64,000 nt of DNA from Ruegeria sp. R13_0. GTDB taxonomy: Bacteria; Pseudomonadota; Alphaproteobacteria; Rhodobacterales; Rhodobacteraceae. The DNA lies in assembly GCF_017743995.1 (NCBI RefSeq), contig NZ_JAGHRB010000002.1:362571-426570 (forward strand), read 5' to 3'. A program made the translations under genes and the position numbers. Shown in pieces: positions 42,099 through 50,927 of this stretch; positions within the stretch are counted from its first letter, which is position 1, and every line of letters begins with the position of its first letter. The notes below the pieces were generated by a model that was not told the DNA's origin, ran no database searches, and saw only the letters and a program-made list of their open reading frames with translations.

Positions 42099-43158
42099 AC
42101 GTAGAAGACTGATTGCACCAGATACAGAGGCGCTTGAACAGTTGGAGGCCGGTTTCGCGGCGAAACCCTCAGTTAGCCCGTTTGAGACCAAATCCACTCC
42201 ACCACCCATCGCCCAAGTCGCAGCCGAGGCAGCATCGCTTGGGGGGATGGCTGCTGTCACAGACCGTGTTGCGCTGGCTCAGGACCAGGGCGATGCTGCA
42301 CGGTGGCGGGATGCACAAGAGGCCGGGTTGGTGGCCCAGATGCTGCCACTTGACCAGATAGACGCAGATTTCATCCGACGTGACCGCATGGTCGAAGATG
42401 AAGAAGCCATGGCAGAGCTTCTGGAATCCCTTCGCGTCAATGGGCTGAGAACACCGATCGAAGTTACTCCCGAAGGGGATGGCTTCGGTCTGATTTCGGG
42501 ATTTCGACGGCTTGAAGCGTTCCGACGGCTGGCGGGCACGGATTCTCGGTTCGCCGAAATCCCAGCTTTTGTTCGCAACGCGGGGACGGGTCAGGGGGCC
42601 TATGTCTCTATGGTCGAAGAGAATGAGCTGCGCGCCAATCTCACGCCGTATGAGAGAGGACGCATAGCAGTACTGGCGGCAGGGCAGGGGGTTTTCCCGT
42701 CGACCGAAGCGGCTGTTGATGTGCTGTTCGCTGCTGCGTCAAAAGCAAAGCGATCAAAGGTCCGCAGCTTTGCAATGGTTCATGAAAGCCTCGGCGACCT
42801 TCTCCAGCACCCGGTCGCCTTGTCAGAGAAGGCGGGTCTAAAGCTGGCATCGGCCATTCGAAGTGGGGCGCAAGCGGTACTTCGCGACGCTTTGGCAGGG
42901 GTAGGTCCGCTGGATGCAAAGGCAGAGTGGGGCGTCCTTGAAAAAGCAATGACTGACTCGTCGGATGCGTCTCAGAGCAAAAGCCGAGGCGGTCGCCCGA
43001 CAGAAGTTCTACGCCTCCCAAAGAGATCATTGAAAGGCGGAGGAGAGGTCTGGGCAGAAGTCGCATCGGGTGAATTGCGGCTGAAAATCAAAGGTCGTGA
43101 CCTGACATCGGCAGATGCAGAAGCCTTAGTGAATCAACTTTGTGAGCAATTTGAGTAG
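42091..43158 (+). CDS. parB: Plasmid partition protein ParB
   Basis: Centromere-binding protein of 355 residues from ATG 42091 (GGGAGGA upstream). A ParB/Srx N-terminal domain at about 95-190 contains LLESLRVNGLRTPIEV, GLISGFRRLEAFR and the MVEENELRANLTPYERGR CTP-box region. It is followed by a helix-turn-helix segment and a C-terminal dimerisation part. It binds the palindrome proposed as parS. One copy of that palindrome lies within its own 5' coding region (42151). Confidence 0.93.
   Translation: MAKRRRLIAPDTEALEQLEAGFAAKPSVSPFETKSTPPPIAQVAAEAASLGGMAAVTDRVALAQDQGDAARWRDAQEAGLVAQMLPLDQIDADFIRRDRMVEDEEAMAELLESLRVNGLRTPIEVTPEGDGFGLISGFRRLEAFRRLAGTDSRFAEIPAFVRNAGTGQGAYVSMVEENELRANLTPYERGRIAVLAAGQGVFPSTEAAVDVLFAAASKAKRSKVRSFAMVHESLGDLLQHPVALSEKAGLKLASAIRSGAQAVLRDALAGVGPLDAKAEWGVLEKAMTDSSDASQSKSRGGRPTEVLRLPKRSLKGGGEVWAEVASGELRLKIKGRDLTSADAEALVNQLCEQFE
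42151..42167. other. parS-like palindrome, copy 3 (inside parB)
   Basis: GGTTTCGCGGCGAAACC within the parB coding region. Only the three spacer bases differ between copies. Confidence 0.7.
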
Positions 43159-43327
43159 GCAATAGGTGAGGTGTATTCTGGGGCAAGAGGCTGTCTAAAA
43201 CGAAGGTAAAATTGCAAGCTCTTAGTAATGTGCTAAAAGTGAAAATAATGAGCACAATAACTTGTAGGGATGTCCTGTGTTGAGAGGTCAGATTGGATCA
43301 CTTGCAGACTGTGACCGTTGACGCGGT
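43159..43327. other. Intergenic region after parB
   Basis: About 170 bases, relatively AT-rich, between parB and the end of an IS6 remnant. No gene recognised. Confidence 0.4.
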
Positions 43328-43690
43328 GGATCTGTTGCAAGGTTTCCTACTGACCGAAGAGTTGAAACCGAACCTGCAGTTTATGCGGCCAGTTCTGCAA
43401 ATTGACGAAACGGGCAGATGCCGGCCGTGTTAGCTCCGCTTTTGTCGGTGACAATCTTCCTCGGAAGCCCGTTGACCTCCAGCATCATGGCGAAGAGCTT
43501 TGTCTCAGCGGATTTGTTTCGTCGCGAGGAAAGCATGAAATCAAGCGTCTTGCCGTGCTTGTCGACGGCTCGATGGAGGTAGATCCAGTTGCCTTTCACC
43601 TTGATTTAAGTCACGTCCATTCTCCAAGAGCAGTTGCACAGTCCCTTTCGTCTGCGCGCAACGTCGGCAATTGCACTAGCGTATTTTGTC
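43328..43690 (-). mobile_element. Internally deleted IS6-family element
   Basis: On the minus strand, WRMDVT, stop, IKVKGNWIYLHRAVDKHGKTLDFML and LEVNGLPRKIVTDKSGANTAGI match the catalytic part of IS6 transposases. The frame then jumps to the C-terminal end FRQFAELAA (stop at 43381), so the intervening ~60 residues are deleted. GGATCTGTTGCAA at 43328-43340 is an IS6-type terminal repeat just beyond the stop. A stop also interrupts the DDE region. The element replaced the 5' end of the downstream amidohydrolase gene. Confidence 0.8.
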
Positions 43691-45024
43691 ACCTAACCGA
43701 AGAAGATGCGCAGATTTTCCCCGAGGAATCCGATTGGGAACGCGGCCACTGGTGGGAGAACGGGCTGGTCGGAATTTTCCCGAAGATGCCGTTCATTCTG
43801 GAAGAATCCCGCTACTCGCAAGGCATGGAGACCTTTTTCGAGATCGTCCATCAGGCTGGTGTAACGAGCGCAATGGATATGGGCATCGGCTTGTTCGGTG
43901 ATCCTGTCAGCGAGACGAACCTGATCCACAAAGTGTCCGAGGAAACCGGCGCCCCGGTGCGCATCGTACTGACACCGATCATCACGGATTTCACAGCGCG
44001 CGGGAAATCTCCCGAAGAGGCGCTGGCCGAAATCCGCGACTGGGAGAAGGGCAATACCGACAGGGTGAAGTTCGACAATCACTTCAAGTTGATGATGGAT
44101 GGCGCGATCTACAGCGGCCTCTCGCAATATGGCTTCCTGGGCTACAAAGATGGACACCAAGGCCAGTGGATGAACGAGCCAGAGGACATTCTGGAATGGG
44201 CCCGGTTCTTCTGGAACGAAGGGTTTCAGTTGCACGCCCACACCAACGGCGATGGGTCCGCCAGGCTGCTTATCGAAATCGTGCGTGACTTGCAGGAAGA
44301 AAAGCCTCGCTTCGACCACCGCACGACGCTTGAGCATTTTGCCTATGCAACGCGCGACCAGATGCGGCAGATGAAGGCGCTGGGGATGGTTGTATCGGCC
44401 AACCCGTACTACCAATACATCCTTGCTGATGTGTATGCGGATGTCTGGCTTGGGGCGGATGTTGCACGCTTCATGGTGCCCTTGGGCAGCGCCTCGCAAG
44501 AGGGGTTGGTGATCGGACTGCATTCTGACAGTCCCATGGCCCCACTCAGCCCGCTGGCCTTGGCACAGAATGCGATGGAACGTGTGTCGATCAACGGCAA
44601 CGATAATGCGGGGTCAGAGCGACTGGACATCGACCAAGCTTTGCGCGCGATCACCATTGATGCTGCGTGGTTCATGCGGATGGAGGACGAGATCGGTTCG
44701 ATCCGTGCGGGTAAAAAGGCAGATTTTGTCGTGCTTAAGCAGGACCTATACGAAGTCGACGTAGCCGAACTTTCCAAGATCGGAATTTGGGGAACCGTGT
44801 TCGAAGGTCAAAAACACCCGATAGAAAAAGAGGCCAGCATGAAGCCAAACAACGACCTTGTGAAAGCGCCTAATCCAGCGGCCGTGTTCTGTGACGAGAG
44901 CGGAGGCACCTATGAAATCCGTGATGGCTCTGACGGAGGCAAAATCGGCATCTGCATTCTGTCTACCGGTGAAGAAGTCGACGCTTGGGAGTTTTTCCGA
45001 GAGAACGCGCCTACTAACGGGTAA
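43691..45024 (+). pseudogene. N-terminally truncated amidohydrolase (YtcJ-like) with C-terminal DUF333
   Basis: About 445 residues of an Amidohydro_3 (YtcJ-type) enzyme. Metal-site residues of the later barrel are present (HAHTNGDG, TTLEHF, GLHSDSP), and the composite domain ends at about 44835 (WGTVFEGQKHPIE). The N-terminal part with the first metal-binding HxH is missing. The frame continues upstream only through antisense of the IS6 remnant, so the gene was disrupted. The final ~61 residues (44839-45024) form a DUF333 module (NPAAVFCDESGGTYEIRDG), unusual on an amidohydrolase and normally found in small lipoproteins. Confidence 0.75.
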
Positions 45025-45251
45025 TGTAAACAATCGGTTGTCGGAACGGTTAGGGTTGTTTCGACGACCTCGGCAAAAGTTGGTGCACGGGGAAGGGCTT
45101 TACTCTGATTTGGGTGGTCAGATGCCTCACCCTTTGGCAAATAGGTGAGATCCTCAAACTGTTGATTATGCCTCAACTCTTGATTTACCAGCGGTCGATG
45201 AAACATGTTCATCTACAAGGTAGATCTGATGTACTGAACACGGGGCCCTGA

Positions 45252-46793
45252 ATGCGGCTGATCAGGAATTTTGTGACTGTAGTTGTGGTGATCACGATCG
45301 CCATTGTCGGGCTAAAACTGGCGTTTCCACTTCCTGAAAAAAACTTTTCTGAGCAAACGCTGAAAAAAGATGCCGATTGGACCGGGCCTTTAGGTGAAAC
45401 TATTCAAATTGCGATCGAACGGAACCCTGGCCTTGATGGCGTACGGCCATTGGGCAACGGACGGGCAGCGTTTGCGGCAAGGGCCATACTCGTAAGGGAA
45501 GCGAGGTCTTCAATCGACGCTCAGTACTACATTTGGCAAGACGATGTTACGGGTCTGATGTTGCTCGATGAACTCAGGGCAGCGGCCGAACGCGGCGTGC
45601 GGGTCAGATTACTTGTCGACGACAACGGCATCTCGGGGATGGATGACTTGCTTGCCGAGCTGAATGCTCTGCCCAACGCGCATGTGCGTATTTTCAATCC
45701 GTTTACACTGAGAAACCCCAAGCTTCTGTCTTACGCATTTGACTTCAACCGTTTGAACCGTCGTATGCATAACAAGTCAATGACTGTGGACGGGGTGGCC
45801 ACGATTGTCGGGGGCCGCAATATTGGCGACATCTATTTCGATTACGGGGCTGGAACGCACTACCTAGATGTAGATACGATAGCCATAGGCCCGATTGTCG
45901 ATGAGGTTTCGCAATCATTCGACGCGTATTGGAACAGCGCGTCCTCTTACGACGCAGCCCTGTTTCTGGAACCCTCTTCGGAAAAAAGTCTTCAGCTCAA
46001 GGCGGATGCTGCTCCGAAGACTGCTGTTGGCGCGGGCTATCAAAAAGCGATTCAATACAGTGAGCTCGCCGACCGGATAGCGGCGCATAATCTGAAATTC
46101 GAGTGGAGCGAAGTCACGCTTTTCGTCGATGACCCGGCAAAAGGTTTGGGCGAAGCGAATAGTGAAGACTTGATCGTCGAGCAACTGATCAAATTCGCTA
46201 ACGGTTCTCGAACCTCGCTGGACCTTGTTTCAGCGTATTTTATTCCTGGCCAGCGCGGTGCCGAAGTCTTGGAAGGTTTGGCAGAGGCCGGGGTTAAAGT
46301 TCGTGTTTTGACCAATTCTTTGGACGCAACCGACGTGATGCCGGTTCATGCAGCCTACATGGGGTACAGGGACGACCTGCTGAACAGCGGTGTAGAGCTT
46401 TTGGAGCTTCGAGCTTTGCGACAGGAACATCGCGAACGAAGCCTGCCGGAGATGCTCGCAGGATCGGCATCGGGTTTGCATGCCAAGGTGTTTGGATCAG
46501 ATGAAGAGCGGATTTTTGTTGGCTCATATAACCTGGATCCCAGATCGGCGCGATTGAATACTGAAATGGGGCTGCTGATCGAGAGCCCAACGATAGCAGC
46601 ATCTCTCGCTCAAGAATTGGACAGACCAGAGTTTTCTTATCGCGTCGAGCTGAATGAAGACGGTGAGATGATCTGGCTGCAAGAAGAACAGGACGGGACG
46701 ATCACCGTGCATGCAGCTGACCCGGAAACAAGCGGTCTGCAGCGGGCTCTGACAGCGGTCGTTCGATGGTTGCCTGTCGAATGGATGCTTTGA
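45252..46793 (+). CDS. Phospholipase D-family protein (cardiolipin synthase ClsC-like)
   Basis: Membrane-anchored protein of 513 residues with an N-terminal transmembrane helix (about residues 5-25) and two PLD catalytic motifs: HNKSMTVDGVATIVGGRN (about 175) and HAKVFGSDEERIFVGSYN (about 405). The second-motif context (DPRSARLNTEMG) is typical of ClsC/YmdC, which transfers phosphatidyl groups to make cardiolipin. It is a single gene with no evident operon; its position between two debris regions suggests it travels with the replicon. Confidence 0.88.
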   Translation: MRLIRNFVTVVVVITIAIVGLKLAFPLPEKNFSEQTLKKDADWTGPLGETIQIAIERNPGLDGVRPLGNGRAAFAARAILVREARSSIDAQYYIWQDDVTGLMLLDELRAAAERGVRVRLLVDDNGISGMDDLLAELNALPNAHVRIFNPFTLRNPKLLSYAFDFNRLNRRMHNKSMTVDGVATIVGGRNIGDIYFDYGAGTHYLDVDTIAIGPIVDEVSQSFDAYWNSASSYDAALFLEPSSEKSLQLKADAAPKTAVGAGYQKAIQYSELADRIAAHNLKFEWSEVTLFVDDPAKGLGEANSEDLIVEQLIKFANGSRTSLDLVSAYFIPGQRGAEVLEGLAEAGVKVRVLTNSLDATDVMPVHAAYMGYRDDLLNSGVELLELRALRQEHRERSLPEMLAGSASGLHAKVFGSDEERIFVGSYNLDPRSARLNTEMGLLIESPTIAASLAQELDRPEFSYRVELNEDGEMIWLQEEQDGTITVHAADPETSGLQRALTAVVRWLPVEWML

Positions 46794-47038
46794 CCACGCG
46801 GCCGAACTGGGCCATAGCCTTTTGCGACTTCACAAATTGGGCTACTTTTTGGCCTTTTAACAAACGTTCAGCCAATTCCGTTATTAGATACATTTAGCCG
46901 AGTGTCCAAACGCCAATAGGGTTCGGGCTCAGATACAGCTCTCCTCGTCCAAATGTCGCCTACGTAGTTCAGACAAGAGTGATCAAGTGGAAGCCGGATT
47001 TGAGAGCGACTTAGTCTCAATTGTCCAAAAACAGGCCC
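46794..47038. other. Intergenic region, no gene recognised
   Basis: About 245 bases between the PLD gene and the integrase remnant. The part near 47030 may be the junction where the integrase was cut. Nothing else seen. Confidence 0.4.
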
Positions 47039-47503
47039 TTATGCGCGCACCTCATGACCGATCGATGTGACCCAATCGCGGGCGATCCGCGCACAATGGC
47101 GGGTCGAGATATGCAGCCGCTCGTGGAAGCGGCCAGGCCAAAGGTACTCGGAGCCGACCATGAGCTCGTCTTCCGTCCACTTCTCGACTGAGGCGCGTGT
47201 GCCTTCGGAAATCTCAAAGCGAACAGGTTTCTGCGTTTTGCTTTTCAGGACGGAGGCGCGCTCCTTGATCTGACCTGATGCCATTACATCGATGACTTTC
47301 ATCTTCACGAGGTCACAGCCGCGTAGCTTGCTGTCGATCGCCATATTGAACAGCGCTAGGTCGCGGTGGTTTTCGGCCAATTCAAGTCGAACACGGATCG
47401 CCCAGACATGCTTTGTCTTCAGCGGTCGTTTCTGACCCACGATGCGGCCCTTTTTCCATGCGGGCCGAAGTGCGCGAAAGGCCGGTAGGTTTGGTGCTTC
47501 CAT
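47039..47503 (-). pseudogene. Tyrosine recombinase/integrase, 3'-truncated
   Basis: 154 residues of a small phage-type integrase common on proteobacterial mobile DNA. Present are LKTKHVWAIRVRLEL, the first catalytic Arg in DSKLRGCDLVKMKV, the KTQKPVRFEI strand and the RIARDWVTSIG helix. Family members then continue with a His-x-x-Arg box and the nucleophile Tyr; here the frame ends right after RDWVTSIGHEVRA. The protein therefore lacks its catalytic tyrosine and must be inactive. Confidence 0.75.
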
Positions 47504-47755
47504 GACTGATCCTCCGATCCGCCATGCCCTCCCAAAACGACAACCCGACGTTGACGAGGCACCATTTCACGGGATTGCAGCGCCGCCTCTGAGGTCCGGA
47601 AGGAGCCCAAGACGGTCATTGAAAATTTAGGACATCCGGACGACTAGGGGATAGGATACAGAGAGAAGCGCGGCAATTTTGCACAGCTTTCGGCTGTCAA
47701 AATTTAGTGCCTACTGATGGCTTTGTTCTTTGGCGCTGATTGGCGCTTTATAGGC
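47504..47755. other. Intergenic region, no gene recognised
   Basis: About 250 bases between the integrase remnant and the LysR gene. No recognised features. Confidence 0.4.
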
Positions 47756-48658
47756 TCAAGACTTTGAAGACGGCTTGTTTGCCCAGAAATCAAGCAAGGT
47801 TTTCGCGATCTCGGTCTGGTGGTGGGCATAGACCACAACGTCGAGCTTTTCTTGACCCAATTGGTTGCGTAGGGAGATCAGTTCGCCGCTTTCAATTTCC
47901 TTGTGCACCATGCTGAACGGCAGCCAACCAACGCCGAGACCGTTCAGGATCATTTCCTTTGCCCCACTTGAAAAAGCCGTCTGGCAAACGGGATTTTTGC
48001 TGAAATCGGCGGTTCCGAAGGGAAGTTTGCTCTTGTTTAATGCTTCGCCAAAGTAGCTGTTTTCGGGATAGACGATGGCCGGCGTGTCCAAAGGAACGTC
48101 ACCGTTTCCGCGCACTGCATAGCGCAATCCGCCACCGATGACTGGAATGAGGTAGTCGTGACCCCAAGTGCCGCGACGAATGCCTGCTCCGAACGGCATT
48201 GGGGCGACGGTTTGCGCCTCGTAGCATAGCAGCATGTTGGTATCGCCGCGCAGGAACAGAGTGACACAATCGTTCAAATTGGCAGTCCTGAGCCGAAAAC
48301 GGAGCCCCTTGAACGTAGCACGTGCACGCAGTGCCATATCGGGAAAGGTGGAGACGACCGATGCGTGCGTCGCGGCGATCGTTACAATCGAAACGGTGGG
48401 GCCATGTTGCGCAATTTTTGTGCGCAGGTCATTTAATCTAGCGATCAAAGAGCGGATTTCGGCTTCGTTCGAGGCCAGTGCGGGACTGATCTCGACCCGG
48501 TTCGATTTGCGATCGAGAACTTCAATCCCCAGCCACTCCTCAAAACTGCGAATACGCCTTGAGAACGCGGGTTGTGTGATGTTTCTGCGGGCCGCAGCCC
48601 GCGTCATGTTCCGCTCCTCCAGAAGGGCCAGAACATCGTCAAACCACAGCATATTCAT
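47756..48658 (-). CDS. LysR-family transcriptional regulator
   Basis: Regulator of 300 residues from ATG 48658 (GGAGG upstream); the frame is open 42 codons further but the family begins at MNMLWFDDVLALLEERNM. The helix-turn-helix is at about 5-62 (MTRAAARRNITQPAFSRRIRSFEEWLG), and the effector domain at about 90-295. It is divergent from the PLP lyase at 48808, the usual arrangement for LysR control of an adjacent catabolic gene, and probably senses the lyase substrate. Confidence 0.92.
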   Translation of the reverse strand: MNMLWFDDVLALLEERNMTRAAARRNITQPAFSRRIRSFEEWLGIEVLDRKSNRVEISPALASNEAEIRSLIARLNDLRTKIAQHGPTVSIVTIAATHASVVSTFPDMALRARATFKGLRFRLRTANLNDCVTLFLRGDTNMLLCYEAQTVAPMPFGAGIRRGTWGHDYLIPVIGGGLRYAVRGNGDVPLDTPAIVYPENSYFGEALNKSKLPFGTADFSKNPVCQTAFSSGAKEMILNGLGVGWLPFSMVHKEIESGELISLRNQLGQEKLDVVVYAHHQTEIAKTLLDFWANKPSSKS

Positions 48659-48807
48659 GCGCACCTCCATAGCACCCAAAGAAAATGTATGAGCAGCCTG
48701 CGAAATATGCACTGTTTTTCTTCTTTCTCTTTTGAAACTGTTTGGCTGTGGGCAAAAGCAGGGAGAGTGTGGTGGCTGAGACAATTCAGATGACCGGCGG
48801 AGACGCG

Positions 48808-49866
48808 ATGGTCGCGCCGGAGATGGTTTTGAGCTTGTGCAAGGAGCTATCGCTGACGCTGGCGAAATTCCCCCGGGTATCGCTTGGTCATTTTCCTACG
48901 CCTTTGGAGCCGATGGATCGCCTGAGCGAGGTTTTGGGTGGTCCGCGTTTATGGGTCAAAAGGGATGATTGCACTGGCCTCTCGTCGGGTGGGAACAAGA
49001 CTCGTAAGCTGGAATTTCTGATGGCTGACGCTGTCCAGAAAGGTGCAGATACCATCATCACGCAGGGGGCGACGCAATCCAATCACGCGCGACAGACAGC
49101 AGCGGCGGCCGCGAAACTTGGCCTTGCGTGCCACATACTGCTTGAGGATCGCACTGGTTCCAATGACCCGAACTATATTCTGAATGGAAATGTTCTGCTG
49201 GACCGATTGCATGGCGCTAGTGTCTCCAAGCGTCCCGGTGGTGCGGACATGAACACAGAGATGGAAGCCTGCGCCGCGCGGATGAAGGCAGAAGGCAAAA
49301 ACCCCTACATCATTCCGGGTGGTGGATCGAACCCGATCGGGGCATTGGGCTACGTGAATTGCGCGCGCGAGCTATCCGAACAGGCCGCCAATGCCGGGTT
49401 GAAAATTGATGCGCTGGTACATGCGACCGGCAGCTCGGGCACGCAAGCCGGATTGGTCGCCGGTCTTGCCGCACTGGAAAGTGACATTCACCTTCTGGGC
49501 ATCGGCGTACGTGCCCCACAAGACAAACAGGAAGGCATGGTTCATGATCTGGCCGTGCGTACTGTCGAGTACATGGGGACGGGTAAGCCCATCGCGCGCG
49601 ATACCGTGCGCGCTAATTGCGACTACGTCGGTGCAGGATATGGTCTTCCGACCAAAGGTATGATTGAGGCGCTCAAACTGTTGGCCCGCACCGAAGGGCT
49701 TTTGTTCGACCCAGTGTACTCAGGCAAAGGGTTGGATGGGCTCATTGACCAAACCCGCAAAGGCTATTTCGACGGCATGGACAATGTCGTCTTTCTGCAC
49801 ACCGGCGGAAGCACAGCCCTGTTTGGCTATCCCGAAACTTTCGAACTTCCTGGCTACGTGCCCTGA
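48808..49866 (+). CDS. cuyA: PLP-dependent lyase, L-cysteate sulfo-lyase (CuyA)/D-cysteine desulfhydrase family
   Basis: Fold-type II PLP enzyme of 352 residues from ATG 48808 (GGAG five bases upstream); GTG 48769/48772 and ATG 48790 are alternatives. The PLP lysine lies in [14 protein letters not shown] (about residue 60), with the [17 protein letters not shown] and [15 protein letters not shown] loops. The N-terminal [24 protein letters not shown] is very like CuyA of Silicibacter pomeroyi, which releases sulfite, ammonia and pyruvate from L-cysteate. D-cysteine desulfhydrase is the main alternative. Followed by a ProXVW-type importer. No sulfite exporter gene is visible nearby. Confidence 0.8.
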   Translation: MVAPEMVLSLCKELSLTLAKFPRVSLGHFPTPLEPMDRLSEVLGGPRLWVKRDDCTGLSSGGNKTRKLEFLMADAVQKGADTIITQGATQSNHARQTAAAAAKLGLACHILLEDRTGSNDPNYILNGNVLLDRLHGASVSKRPGGADMNTEMEACAARMKAEGKNPYIIPGGGSNPIGALGYVNCARELSEQAANAGLKIDALVHATGSSGTQAGLVAGLAALESDIHLLGIGVRAPQDKQEGMVHDLAVRTVEYMGTGKPIARDTVRANCDYVGAGYGLPTKGMIEALKLLARTEGLLFDPVYSGKGLDGLIDQTRKGYFDGMDNVVFLHTGGSTALFGYPETFELPGYVP

Positions 49867-49898
49867 AAATAAACAACAAACCAACAAGGAGATATCAA

Positions 49899-50858
49899 AT
49901 GAAACTAAAAAGATACTTGATCAGCGCGGCTTTGGTTTCAGCTCTCGGCGCACCACTTGCCGCTGAAGAGGTTAAGATCGGTGTTCCCACTTGGACCGGC
50001 GCACAGGCCATTGCCCATGTCTTGGGTGAGATCGTGACCACCCGCATTGGCGGCACGGTGGAGTATGTGCCCGGTAACAATGCCACCATTTTTCAAGCGA
50101 TGGATCAGGGTAAGGGTGATATCGATGTGCACCCTGATGTATGGCTGCCAAATCAGGAAGCGTTCACCAAGCAATATGTTGATGGTGCCGGAACTGTGAC
50201 ACTGTCCTCGAACCCATACCAAGGAAATCAGGGTTTCTGCGTCTCCAAAGACTTTGCCGCAGAGATGAATATCACCGACATCGCAGATCTCGGACGCCCC
50301 GATGTGGCGGCAGCGATGGACAGCGATGGCAATGGTAAGGGTGAGATGTGGATCGGTGCACCTGGCTGGGCCTCGGCCAATGTAAACGAGGTGAAGGTGC
50401 GCGACTACGGCCTGTTGGACTTCATCGATCCAATTCGCGCCGAAGAAGCTGTGAAGACCGCGCGCATTAAGGACAGTATCGCCAAAAAAGAAGGATATGC
50501 CTTCTACTGCTATGAGCCGCATGCTGTCTGGTACATGTTTGACGTGGTGATGCTGACAGAGCCGACATATGACCCTGAAAAATACGTCATGGTGCAGCCC
50601 TCCGACGACCCTGACTGGTACAACAAGTCGATGGTTGCCAGCAAGGACGCCCTGAAGGAAGTGCAGATCGCCTGGTCCAACTCGCTTGGGGATCGCTCGC
50701 CGGCGATTGCGGAATTCTTCGCGAACTTCTCGCTGACCGCCGATGACGTGAGCTCGCTGGCCTTCGAGATCAGTGCCAATGGGCGCGATGCTGAAGAAGT
50801 TGCAGCCGAATGGGTTAACGCCAATTCCGAGCGCGTAGATGCGATGCTTGGTCTCTGA
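49899..50858 (+). CDS. proX: Glycine betaine/proline-type ABC transporter substrate-binding protein
   Basis: Periplasmic receptor of the OpuAC/ProX family, 319 residues, with a Sec signal peptide (about 1-22, ending GAPLAAEEV). The mature protein shows the family opening VKIGVPTWTGAQAIAHVLGEI and DIDVHPDVWLPNQEAFTKQY. ACAAGGAGATAT precedes the start. It follows the CuyA-like gene by 32 bases and is followed by ATPase and permease genes. The aromatic cage for quaternary amines cannot be judged by eye; a zwitterionic sulfonate such as cysteate is a possible ligand by context. Confidence 0.9.
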   Translation: MKLKRYLISAALVSALGAPLAAEEVKIGVPTWTGAQAIAHVLGEIVTTRIGGTVEYVPGNNATIFQAMDQGKGDIDVHPDVWLPNQEAFTKQYVDGAGTVTLSSNPYQGNQGFCVSKDFAAEMNITDIADLGRPDVAAAMDSDGNGKGEMWIGAPGWASANVNEVKVRDYGLLDFIDPIRAEEAVKTARIKDSIAKKEGYAFYCYEPHAVWYMFDVVMLTEPTYDPEKYVMVQPSDDPDWYNKSMVASKDALKEVQIAWSNSLGDRSPAIAEFFANFSLTADDVSSLAFEISANGRDAEEVAAEWVNANSERVDAMLGL

Positions 50859-50876
50859 GCCAGACCAATAAACAAC

Positions 50877-50900
50877 GGGCAGCACCTAGCGGTGCCGCCC
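50877..50900 (+). promoter_or_regulatory. Stem-loop between proX and proV
   Basis: 10-bp arms GGGCAGCACC/GGTGCCGCCC with one mismatch and a TAGC loop, 18 bases after the binding-protein stop. It matches the other receptor-gene hairpins in this window. Confidence 0.55.
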
Positions 50901-50927
50901 CATTTGAAGGCACGCACGGGTGGGCGG

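Noticed and set aside
43402..43690. N-terminal ~96 residues of the long plus-strand amidohydrolase reading frame
   Set aside because: On the minus strand this stretch encodes clear IS6 transposase sequence, so the plus-strand frame is only its antisense and not part of the enzyme.
48659..48784. Longer LysR start
   Set aside because: It would overlap the divergent lyase start region; the LysR fold begins at ATG 48658 with GGAGG upstream.
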